Of a stretch of 23,374 nt of DNA, positions 8,064-16,331 are shown in pieces (positions within the stretch are counted from its first letter, which is position 1; each line of letters opens with the position of its first letter). The notes below the pieces were generated by a model. It saw nothing but the letters and a program-made list of their open reading frames with translations, did no database searches and was not told the DNA's origin. The stretch is from Kalaharituber pfeilii (Eukaryota; Ascomycota; Pezizomycetes; Pezizales; Pezizaceae), in contig WHUZ01000225.1 of the NCBI GenBank assembly GCA_015179045.1, positions 1-23,374 of the forward strand. The letters are read 5' to 3'. The position numbers and the translations under genes were made by a program.

Positions 8064-8554
8064 ATGTCGAATTCAACCTCAGTTGCCACTGTTCCTGCCA
8101 CGGTTGCGCTATCAAACAATGACGTATATCGAGATAAGTACGGGGCAGTAACAAAACTAACAGAAATTAACTACAGGCAGTGGCATAAAGAAATCGAAGT
8201 TGTACTCAAGTCACACAACCTCTTAGATATCGTACTACGAAACGAGAAGGCTCCAACCACAACTGCTGATGGTGACTCATCATCATCATCTTCTTCTTCT
8301 TCCTCCTCTTCCACATCCACAGCTCAACCAACCACAGCTCAATCAACCAAATCAACCCGTCACAAGCATAGCTTCGAGGTTCGAGAGTCAAAAGCTGCAT
8401 CTATAATATACGCTACACTGTCAGACCGCATCAAATTCCAGCTCTCAAAGATCTCCGATCCTGCCGAAGTATGGGAAACGTTGGAAAAGCGGTTCAGCGC
8501 ACAAAAGAACAATGCACGAGCAGTACGAATAAGCAATACCTTCAAGGAAGATAA
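8064..8554 (+). pseudogene. gag: Copia gag, N-terminal part
   Basis: This is the capsid precursor's N-terminal half. Residues about 30-52 (KLTEINYRQWHKEIEVVL) match the DUF4219-type gag start (Leu/Trp pattern), and residues about 111-145 (IIYATLSDRIKFQL .. WETLEKRF) match the UBN2 gag capsid domain of copia elements. In between lies a run of 12 serines coded by a tca/tct/tcc microsatellite (about 8277-8315), followed by a Thr/Gln-rich linker. The reading frame runs on to a stop at 8559-8561, which belongs to the inserted solo LTR; the real gag continues in the same frame from 9117. The ATG at 8064 is the first in the leader and precedes the domain. Confidence 0.88.
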
Positions 8555-9116
8555 TGACTGAACGTCGACCCTGATTCCGGATTCGCACTTAGAATAAGGA
8601 GGGCTTCGTCACGTAGGAAAAACAAGAAAGAGCTTCTGAAGGAATAAAGAAGATCTGTACTGTTGGGTCCGTACCGTTGGGTCCAATAAGTCTGATTGAT
8701 CAAAGAGATGCAGAACAAACAGGATTATATACATAATGAGCATTGCATGACGTGACTGCAGAACCATGACTAGACAGGCAGGTGTAACATATCAGGCAGG
8801 TGCGGAAGTAACGGAATGCATGGCTTGCAACTAAGCGCTGTGGCGTGAAGTTGGTACTGTGGCGTTATTGCATGATTCAGACACATAATAGCAACGGAGT
8901 GTAGATCATGTGTATGTTAAATGAAAGAACAGAACAGCAACCAATAAACAGACGAAACAGCAGTTAAAGGAAACGTATCCATTAGTAACAGTAACAGAAT
9001 GAACGTATCCATTAGTAACAGTAACAGGAAGAAACGTATCCATTAGTAACAGCAACATACGGGTAGCGGATGTTGATAGACAGCTCAACACGGGTGGCGG
9101 ATGTCATGTTTCGACA
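8555..9116. mobile_element. Solo LTR nested in copia gag
   Basis: 562 bp beginning TGACTG and ending TCGACA, flanked by GATAA at 8550-8554 and 9117-9121. Cutting it out with one duplication restores an uninterrupted gag frame reading FKEDKMKDTESVN across the join, which fixes both boundaries. TG..CA ends, a 5-bp duplication and the absence of coding sequence mark it as a solo LTR from a different, otherwise unseen family. Orientation is uncertain; gattatatacataatg (about 8722) could be a TATA region on the plus strand. It holds a 30-bp triplicate at 8971-9060 and a direct pair acgggt(a/g)gcggatgt near 9058 and 9090. Confidence 0.85.
8971..9060. repeat. 30-bp triplicate inside the nested solo LTR
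   Basis: Three tandem copies of aaacgtatccattagtaaca gtaacaggaa at 8971-9000, 9001-9030 and 9031-9060. Such repeats in U3 regions often act as enhancer-like elements; that role here is inference. Confidence 0.85.
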
Positions 9117-9752
9117 GATAAGATGAAAGATACCGAATCTGTCAATGAATTCCTAGGGCGATTAATGGCTTACCAAACCGAACTCGCGCATACTGATTAT
9201 GCTGTGACAGATGAGCAGCTTATAACTCACGCAATGCAGAGACTTACACCGAAATACGAGTTCTATAGGCGCTATATACTTGACAGACCTGCCGATTGCA
9301 GAACCATCGACTACACCCTGAACCTCCTCCTAGAATTCGAGTTAGGACAAGAGAATGCCACACAGTCTACAGTAATGGTCACTCAAGACAGAGGAAGAGG
9401 TAACCGCCGGGGAAGAGGCAGAGGAGGATATAGGGGTAGAAGAGGTGGCTATAAGAATGGAAGTGATTCTCATCTAACATGCTGGCATTGCCTAAAAAAG
9501 GGACATAAAAGTAAGGACTGCAATCTCAGAAAGCGAAGCGAAGAACTCCGAAATCGAACCAAAAAGCCGAAGTTAGAAGACCTCACTGAGTCAGGTCAAG
9601 CGAAGAATGTCAGAGCATGTGTCCATTTCACGCAATTTGAGCCAGCCTCCGTGACCGACCATAAATTATGGTACATAGACTCTGGTGCATCGGATCATAT
9701 GTGCAATACGCTCACTACCTTCTCGCATCTCCGTCGCCTGCCGAAACGTTGA
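9117..9752 (+). pseudogene. gag-pol: Copia gag C-terminal part and start of protease
   Basis: It continues the gag frame after the nested LTR: the capsid remainder (SVNEFLGRLMAYQTEL), an Arg/Gly-rich RNA-binding tail, then the CCHC zinc knuckle CWHCLKKGHKSKDC (9480-9521) that binds genomic RNA. The aspartic protease starts at about 9660, with the active-site DSGASDHMC at 9678 onwards. A TGA at 9750-9752 interrupts the protease after LPKR, and the same frame goes on with PVYLGDN. A CGA to TGA transition is the simplest explanation. The ATG at 9123 is an internal Met, not an authentic start. Confidence 0.9.
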
Positions 9753-10049
9753 CCTGTCTATCTGGGAGATAACACCGTGGTATATGCCTATGGGATAGGC
9801 TCTATTTATCTGAAGGATGAAAGTGTTTTCATGTTAAAGGACGTCTTGTATATACCTGACTTAGGATGTAATCTTATTTCTGTTGGGAAATGTCTTCAGG
9901 CAAAATTGAGGGTGATGTTTGACGACGAAAAATGCGAAATAATCGATAAAATCAATAATTCGACGCTCACTACCGGCAGATATAACAAAGGGATGTTCGT
10001 CCTCTCTGCTACACCTATTAAATTATCGCGCGCGTCAATTGCAGCCCTC

Positions 10050-10205
10050 GCCTCGTCATCCGCCGCTCCGTCCACCACTTCGTCCGCCGCTCCCTCGTCC
10101 GCCGCTTCGTCCGCCGCTTCTCCGTCCGCCGCTTCGTCCGCCGCTTCTCCGTCCGCCGCTTCGTCCGCCGCTTCTTTGTCCGTCGCTTCGTCCACTGCTT
10201 CGTCA
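10050..10205 (+). repeat. Ser/Ala-coding low-complexity repeat in pol
   Basis: Tandem copies of gcttcgtccgcc / gcttctccgtcc (12-27 bp) code for ASSAASPSAASSAASPS-like sequence between protease and integrase. The array sits exactly in a domain linker and keeps the frame, so expansion was tolerated. Confidence 0.85.
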
Positions 10206-11149
10206 TCCTCTCAACTAGATATTTGGCACCGCCGACTTGGACACATGAACTATGGATACATATTAGAACTATCAAAGGGTCTTGCTACAGGAATATCTCT
10301 ACCAAAATCAGCCCAAAAGTCTACCTCCGTCTGTGTACCATGTCTTGAGGGAAAGCAACATATGAACATAAACCGAAATCCATCAGAGCGGGCCCAGTAC
10401 CCGTTACAACTTATCCACTCAGACTCAGCAATGTTCTCAGTACCCTCAATCGGCGGAAGTCTATACTACATTATTTACATTGACGACCTGACACGGATGA
10501 CGTGGATATATTTCTTGAAGTCGAAATCAGCTGCGGAGATATGCGAAGTTTTCGAAAGATACAAGGCATTGGTGGAAAACGAGCGCGCCAACATGGACCG
10601 CCGCGTCATACAAAGGTTCCGGTGTGATAATGGGCGTGGAGAGTACGATAATGCACGGTTCAAAGGCATACTACAACAGAAAGGAATTACATTTGAACCA
10701 TCCGTTCCTTATACTCAGCATCAAAATGGTGTTAGTGAGAGAAAGAATAGGACAATTCAAGAAATGGTGGTGAGTATGCTGAGTGACTCTGGACTCGGTA
10801 AGGAATTCTGGGGTGAAGCAGCCAATACGGCTGTCTACCTATTGAACCGTGCACCCTCACGAGCAGTTACAGACAAAGATAACAGAAAGCTAACACCATA
10901 TGAAGCGTGGTATGGAAAGGTACCGGAGCTACATCACCTAAGAATTTTTGGCTGCAATGCACATGTGCTCGTGCCAAAGAAGAAAAGAGTAAAGCTCCAG
11001 GTGAAGTCTCTAAGATGTACGTTCTTAGGTTATGTTCACAATACCACGAAGATATGGCGCGTTTGGGAACCCCAAAGCCGCCAGGCGTTTGAAGCCAGTG
11101 ATATTGTATTTGATGAAAGCAAGTCTGCATTCACTGATTGGGATTTGAG

Positions 11150-11320
11150 AAAAGCCGTTGAAAGACACGGCGATGTCGTTGAAAGACACGGCATAGGGTC
11201 AGATATGCGCAATACCGTCGACGAAAATAATACCGTCATTGAGAGTCATGACGAAGAGAATCCCGTCATTGAAAGACATGACGAAGAGAGTTCCGTCGTT
11301 GAAAGATACGGCGAAGTGAA
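11150..11320 (+). repeat. Diverged 24-36 bp repeat in the integrase tail
   Basis: Repeats of gtcgttgaaagacacggcga and gtcattgaaagacatgacga code for VVERHGD / VIERHDEE-type units, an acidic and histidine-rich tail after the integrase core. Copia integrase C-termini vary widely, so it is unlikely to be catalytic. Confidence 0.8.
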
Positions 11321-11705
11321 AGCGCATAGTGAGGACCGCAATAAATTGATTGATGAAGTGCAGACGGCTGACACTGTGAGTCTAGATAAATCAGTGCCAG
11401 GTCTGACTTCAGATGAGCCGAGTCCTCGTATCATTAACCTCAGTGATGATGAAGATACAAGTGCAGACAAGGTATATAAGCCCACATCCAATGCTGCAAG
11501 ATGCATTGAGAGAGAGATATCCAGGTGCTGTTCAGCACTGGAAGCATCCACCCCTCGGGTAGACCTTGAGCCGGCAAGGCTACGCATACTCAATTGTCTG
11601 GCAGAGGCTTACAGAAAACATGATCAGACTCTTGCTCTCCCTGATAGCACTGATGAGCCCACTACCTACAAAGAGGCTATACAAAGTCGCGAGTGCTGGG
11701 AATAG

Positions 11706-13211
11706 CAGCAAGCAATGCAAGAGGAGTATGACTCTCTAATCTCCAACGGGACTTGGGAACTCGTTGCGCCGCCAGCAAGGGGGGGTGTAATTGGATGCAA
11801 GTGGGTTTTCAAAATCAAAGTTAATGCTGATGGCACTACTCGCTATAAAGCTCGGCTAGTTATCAAGGGGTATGAACAAATAGAAGGAGTGAATTATGGA
11901 GAGACCTTCGCCCCTGTCCCAAAATTTGCTACTGTTAGAATGCTGATGGCCTTAGCGGCTGATAGAGATTGGGACATAGATCAGATGGATGTTGTTACTG
12001 CTTTCTTACATCCTGAACTAGCCGAGGAGGTCTATATGGCACAGCCAGAAGGATTTGAGGCGAGTGGGAGTACAAAAGTGTGCCGGCTGAAGAAGGCGTT
12101 ATACGGGCTAAAACAGGCACCACGGGCGTGGTACTCTAATATTCATGCTTATCTTGTCTCTATAGGTTTCACTCGCTCAACGGAGGATTCGAATTTATAT
12201 ATCATGGCGACTGACTCAATTCTCCTCCTGTTATGGGTAGACGATATACTCATTTTCTTACCTACAGACAAAAGAGCGAAGGCAGATGAGATTAAGCTGA
12301 AATTATCGAAGAGATATAAGATGAAGGATATGGGGGCCGCACGCCTGTTCATAGGCCTGGAGATTGAGAGAGATAGAGCGAACCGAACTCTACGCCTTCA
12401 CCAAACCAGATACTTTACTTCTATAATAGAGAAGTTCGGTCTCCAACTTATATCAAAAGGCCTCTCAACGCCTCTCGCCGCCCGTCTATTACCAGGAAAT
12501 GCTGATCAGATTCTCCCTCATGTTGAAGTTGCCAGGTACCAGTCTTTGGTGGGAAAATTAATGTATGCAATGCTAGGAACTCGCCCAGATCTCGCCTACA
12601 CAATATCAGTACTAGGGCGTTTCAATTCAAATCCTACAGCAGAACACGCTGCCGCCGCAAAACGAGTCCTCCGATACCTATTACAGACGCTCAATCATGG
12701 GCTCGTATATGGTAGAACAAGCAACCTCATCGGATACAGCGACTCTGACTGGGCTGGTGACCTCGATGATAGGCGTTCGACATCCGGATATGTGTTTACA
12801 CTCAACGGCGGTGCAATTTCATGGAAATCGCGAAAGCAACCCACAGTAGCTCTATCATCCACTGAAGCAGAATATATGGCTGCAACTGAAGCTTGCAAAG
12901 AAGCTATCTGGCTGCGCAGACTATTCAGTGAGCTAACTCGCGTGTGGGATATGGGCTCTAAGCCCGAGCCTCAAACTATCTACATCGACAACAATGGGGC
13001 CATGGATTTAGCGAAAAACCCAAAGCACCATGACCGAACGAAACACATTGCTATCAGGCATCATTTCATCCGGGAAGTCATTGAACGCGGATCGGTTATA
13101 CTCCATTACGTTCCCACCGAATCAAATATAGCCGATATCCTTACGAAGCCGCTGGGGAGAGAAAAACATGAGAGGCACATGACTGCAATGGGCGTCCGTT
13201 CAATTTCTTAA
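11706..13211 (+). pseudogene. pol: Copia reverse transcriptase and RNase H
   Basis: The same frame continues after the TAG. The RT domain runs from MQEEYDSLISNGTWELV through GCKWVFKIK, YKARLVIKGYEQ, YGETFAPVPK, DIDQMDVVTAFLHPEL, YGLKQAPRAWY and the catalytic loop LLWVDDILIF (12228-12257); the usual YVDD is WVDD here. RNase H follows with GYSDSDWAGDLDDRRSTSGY, ALSSTEAEYMA, YIDNNGAMDLAKNP and HIAIRHHFIRE, including the D, E and D active-site residues, ending LTKPLGREKH before the stop at 13209-13211. Motifs are otherwise complete and no frameshift is seen. The Met at 11718 is internal. This is the best preserved coding block of the window. Confidence 0.95.
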
Positions 13212-13579
13212 GATATATATATTTTGATTTACCTCCTGATTTTTGGTCATTTCGCGATGATACTGATTTTACTGAATTTTATGACTCAATCTCGTCTCTG
13301 ATTTTTTGATTTTTTGGCATTTTCCGGGAGTAGTACTCTTTCTCTCACACAGGTTTTTCCCACTGGGTTTTTCTGTGGCGGTATGCAAAAAGGGCATCGA
13401 GAGTTTTAACGAGGCTACGGGGATCATATATTTTTGAATTTATGACTCTGGATTATATGGGCCTTCGAATGTTGCACAACTGTCTACATGGTACCTGTCT
13501 GTTTTTGAAAGCATCTGTTTCTGACTGATCGTGAATTTTCTGAAGCATTGATTGTGCGGATATTTCGGTTGAGTGGGAG
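13212..13579 (+). promoter_or_regulatory. Copia 3' untranslated region with polypurine tract
   Basis: T-rich and non-coding. It holds gtttttcccactgggttttt at 13353-13372 and gttttaacgaggc at 13403-13415, boxes I recall from the 3' regions of many copia elements in plants, so they may be functionally conserved. The last purine-rich run, gagtgggag (13571-13579), directly abuts the 3' LTR and is the probable plus-strand primer. Confidence 0.6.
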
Positions 13580-13916
13580 TGTTGAAGAATATGCAGAGCT
13601 GAAGTGAAACATCGTGCACAGTGGTTGGGTGTGCTGAAACATATGCAACCTGAGCTGTGGCCATGATGCAAGACTGACGTTTCAGGATTTTATGGTCTTC
13701 TATTTCCTATACCGATTATATCCTCTTTGCAGTCTGAATCCGCTGCTATGCGCAACCTCATTCCGCACCAATGATTGTTTAGTTGGGTACGAAGGTACTT
13801 CCTGAATTTTGCTGTATAAATAGGGCCGTTTTGGGACGCATATTTGGGGTTATTCTATAGGAATTAATCAACAGTATCCCACCGCACTTTAGCTCGTAAT
13901 CTGTAGTTTTACCACA
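13580..13916 (+). repeat. 3' LTR of the copia element
   Basis: 337 bp, TGTTG..CCACA, one substitution (13848) relative to the 5' LTR. Followed by GTATA. Confidence 0.97.
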
Positions 13917-13929
13917 GTATAGCACCTGT

Positions 13930-13972
13930 GCCAAGAAACCATGGAGCTACAGCCGCTCCATGGTTTCTTGGC
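13930..13972. repeat. Perfect hairpin: 18-bp arms, 7-nt loop
   Basis: GCCAAGAAACCATGGAGC (13930-13947), loop tacagcc, then GCTCCATGGTTTCTTGGC (13955-13972). The arms are fully complementary. It is the intact form of the repeat whose single arms are tandemly repeated left of the copia element. Confidence 0.95.
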
Positions 13973-13983
13973 ATGATGAGACG

Positions 13984-14199
13984 CAATGGCAACGCACTTT
14001 CACAGCACAATGGCAGCGCACTTTGGAAGCACAATGGCACCGGACTTTTGAAGCGCAATGGCAGCGCAGCTTTGCAGTGCAATGGCAGCGCAGCTTTGCA
14101 GTGCAATGGCAGCGCAGCTTTGCAGTGCAATGGCAGCGCAGCTTTGCAGTGCAATGGCAGCGCAGCTTTGCAGTGCAATGGCAGCGCAGCTTTGCAGTG
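13984..14199. repeat. 24-bp minisatellite, nine units, last six identical
   Basis: Unit caatggcagcgcagctttgc agtg. Units 1-3 (13984-14055) are diverged; units 4-9 (14056-14199) are identical, which points to recent expansion. Minus frames read a Leu-Pro-Leu-His-Cys-Lys-Ala-Ala or an equivalent repeat in other frames, so they are open by arithmetic and not called as genes. Confidence 0.95.
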
Positions 14200-14441
14200 C
14201 AACGGCAGCATACATTTGATATGTATAGTCGGTGCGACCCGATGGTACAAGATGAAGTGGAATAAGCCGAATTTGACAGGCATGGCTGGCCCTAGCCATT
14301 CCAGTAGCCATTTCGGTAGCCATTTTGGCTGCCATTTCAGCGGCCATTTCAGCAGCCATTTCAGTACGCATTTCGGTAGCCATTTCGGCAGCTATTGTGG
14401 CAGCGAACTCAGTAGCCATTTCGGCATCCATTTCGGCATGA
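14200..14441. repeat. Shared junction segment and 12-bp array, copy 3
   Basis: Colinear with 5719-5975: the catacatttgatatgtatag junction, ggtgcgacccgatggtacaa, aatttgacaggcatggct, then the 12-mers gccatttcggta from about 14294. Identity is high, with only scattered changes over the first 90 bp. Confidence 0.88.
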
Positions 14442-14803
14442 GATATGTATGGCAGTTCCGACCCAAGGGCACGAAATGAGCTGCAATGAGCTGAGAATTT
14501 GACTGGTAGAGCTGGTATGGCCTGACGGCCAGAGATGAGGTGAATTTGACATGTACGGCCAGCCCGATTCGACGCCACGAGATAATGCAGAATGAGCTGA
14601 ATTTGATAGATGTGGCAGCCCCGACCCATGGTAGTGATGGTGGCGCACAGGGATCTCCAGGCAGTCGTGATTTGTGCTGCTGTGTCGGGGGGTTACCGGT
14701 TGGGTTGCTGGCGATTCCTGGGGTTCCAGACATAGCGGCGACAGATTGGTGCGACGTAACAAAGTGTAAAGAACGGGTCAGGGCCGGGGTCGAGATACAG
14801 GGT
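14442..14803. repeat. Module D units and unassigned sequence
   Basis: Three diverged units of gatgaggtgaatttgacatg tacggccagcccga occur at about 14480-14640. From 14641 to 14803 I recognise only gtgcgacgtaacaaagtgta, with no gene or repeat partner in the window. Confidence 0.5.
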
Positions 14804-14931
14804 AGGCAGCGCGTGCCAGGGAGGCAGCGCGTGCCAGGGAGGCAGCGGGTGCCAGGGAGGCAGCGGGTGCCAGGGAGGCAGCGGGTGCCAGGGAGGCAGC
14901 GGGTGCCAGGGAGGCAGCGGAGTTCACGGCG
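14804..14931. repeat. 18-bp minisatellite, about seven units
   Basis: Tandem aggcagcgggtgccaggg with an early cgcgtg variant in the first two units. The plus frame reads GRQRVP repeats, a consequence of the 18-bp period. Confidence 0.92.
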
Positions 14932-15070
14932 GGTAGAGACAGTCGGCGCTATATGATGTAGAGAGATGTATGCAGAATTACGTACAGCCTGAGTGTGGAT
15001 ACAAGTTGTTACGTGAGGAGCAGAGAGGGACGTGGGGATGAGCCTCCTTTATGGAGAGCCCAGGAACTTG
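14932..15070. repeat. Shared module E, copy 2
   Basis: Colinear with 4490-4640, as described there, ending in cctcctttatggagagccca. It is followed by three diverged copies of gaaacttggcagaagaacat tctaga (15063-15196). Confidence 0.6.
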
Positions 15071-15208
15071 GCAGAAGAACATTTTAGAGAATCAAACGAG
15101 CACGGAAACTTGGCAGAAGAACATTCTAGATACAGGAGAATCAAACTAGCGCGGGAGAAACTTCGAGCTAATGCAGGAGAACATTCTGGACGAATCATGG
15201 ATGCAAGA

Positions 15209-15484
15209 GAATATGCAGGAACATACGGGCAGCGACCGGGATGCAAGCGGCTGCTGTGCGTAAGGACTCGGGGCGGGCGGCGAGGGTCGGAGCTTTCAGG
15301 TACTGCCGCTACGCGGCGGCTCGGCAGGAGTTCGGGCTGTGGCAGGGAATATGCAGGAACATACGGGCAGCGACCGGGATGCAAGCGGCTGCTGTGCGTA
15401 AGGACTCAGGGCGGGCGACGAGGGTCGGAGCTTTCAGGTACTGCCGCTACGCGGCGGCTCGGCAGGAGTTCGGGCTGTGGCAGG
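15209..15484. repeat. 138-bp tandem duplication
   Basis: Copies at 15209-15346 and 15347-15484 differ at only about two positions (G to A at about 15407 and 15419). GC-rich and starting gaatatgcaggaacatacgg. The period is divisible by three, so the plus frames over 15032-15661 stay open; no domain is visible. From 15485 to 15572 nothing is recognised. Confidence 0.93.
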
Positions 15485-15572
15485 GTCTCGGGGCCTCGGG
15501 TCTCGCGTGTCACGTGCGGGAGGAGTATTTCGGCCGTGGTGGAGGTTGGTTCGTTACACAGTGGTACTTTTG

Positions 15573-16331
15573 AAGGTATACTAAGTCTATTACTTCAGAC
15601 TTTTATACTTATAGTATATCTAGGTTGCTATCTCAAGTTCTTAGAATCAAAAGGCAGGTAAATGAGATATACTAGCTAGTAGATTCAGGTTTAAGTAAAT
15701 CCCATCATCTAGTTTTGTACCTGGCTTTCTTTTTAGAAAGAAAGATAGTACTAATCAGATTGAAAAGATTTTTTTTTTTTTTTTTTATTTTTATGTAACT
15801 CCACTTGCAGCTATTTACTATAGCAGAGTAGATTGAGAGGATAGTAGTTATAGTTTAAACCAAAGATAGTATTTTAGTTAGCAGTCAAGATAGTAGAAGT
15901 GCAACCTTAAGAGCTATTACTTTATCTTGTAGTTTCTTATTCTAGTTCTTAAGAAAGGTGATTTCTGCTTCAAAAACTCTTATATATCCTTGACTGGCTC
16001 TAATAATACCTTCTTGAGCTATGATTTTTTTTGTTAGCTCTCCTTTCTTATTCTTTTCTTTATCAAGAAGAATTTTAGTATTCTATAATTAAGACTTCAA
16101 GGCTGTAATTATTAATCTTTTCTTATCTAAAGTCTTAATAATAATACTATTTGTATCTTTAGTGTACTACTGCTCTAGATTTTATATTCTTTCTATAGTA
16201 TCTACCTTCTACTTAAGTTTGGTAGTCTTTATATTGAGTTAATACTTTTTTTATAGTAGCTAACATAGTTACTTTATAATCAGCTTTTTTTCTTTTCTAC
16301 CTATTCCTTTAACTTAGTTTCTTAGTATCAT
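15573..16331 (-). pseudogene. gag: Eroded gypsy gag, distal part (coiled coil to capsid start)
   Basis: Reverse complement aligns with 20550-21231 of the forward copy. It covers the Glu/Lys/Gln-rich coiled-coil coding region and the linker aagaaagccaggtacaaaac / gatgatgggatttac that precedes the capsid core. Stop codons replace many Gln and Trp codons. An A18 tract (T18 at 15769-15786) is inserted relative to the forward copy. Not coding now. Confidence 0.85.
15769..15786. repeat. T18 homopolymer
   Basis: Eighteen consecutive T residues, with a further ATTTTTAT tail. Absent from the equivalent place in the forward copy (about 21030). Confidence 0.95.

Larger units (their letters stand above)
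9753..11705 (+). pseudogene. pol: Copia protease C-terminus and integrase
   Basis: The same frame continues from the TGA. Residues from 9753 complete the protease (LGDN.VVYAYGIGSIYL, LYIPDLGCNLISV). A Ser/Ala-rich linker (10038-10215) follows, then the GAG-pre-integrase zinc domain with WHRRLGHMN and CVPCLEGKQH, then the integrase core with catalytic Asp at 10422, Asp at 10626 (RCDNGRGEY) and Glu at 10737 (GVSERKNRT), the expected D-D-36-E spacing. The GKEFWGEA.NTAVYLLNR and LR.FGC motifs that follow are typical of copia integrase. The C-terminal region holds acidic repeats. The frame ends at TAG 11703-11705 in ECWE-stop-QQAM; a CAG to TAG change would explain it. Confidence 0.93.
7558..13916 (+). 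mobile_element. Ty1/copia LTR retrotransposon, young, with a nested solo LTR
   Basis: The element has 337-bp LTRs (7558-7894 and 13580-13916) that differ at one base only (7826 A versus 13848 G). It has the target duplication GTATA (7553-7557, 13917-13921), a primer site, a single ancestral gag-pol frame in the copia order gag-protease-integrase-reverse transcriptase-RNase H, and a purine-rich tract before the 3' LTR. Without the nested insertion (567 bp including its duplication) it would be about 5.8 kb. Integrase lying before reverse transcriptase separates it from gypsy elements. It is now inactive in cis because of the solo LTR in gag and two in-frame stops. Confidence 0.97.

Noticed and set aside
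8562..9116. Intron in copia gag
   Set aside because: Target duplication GATAA and TG..CA ends explain it as a solo LTR, and its borders lack GT..AG.
10018..10275. Minus-strand Arg/Lys/Thr-rich open frame opposite the Ser/Ala repeat
   Set aside because: It is the antisense shadow of a simple repeat inside the integrase reading frame.
13928..14629. Overlapping open frames of 124 to 209 codons on both strands
   Set aside because: They translate the 24-bp and 12-bp arrays and the hairpin in several frames at once, so they are by-products of the repeats.
14804..14931. CRISPR-like array
   Set aside because: Units are directly adjacent without unique spacers, and the context is fungal retrotransposons.
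15032..15661. 209-codon plus-strand open frame
   Set aside because: It spans the 138-bp duplication and runs into eroded gypsy sequence, with no recognisable domain.
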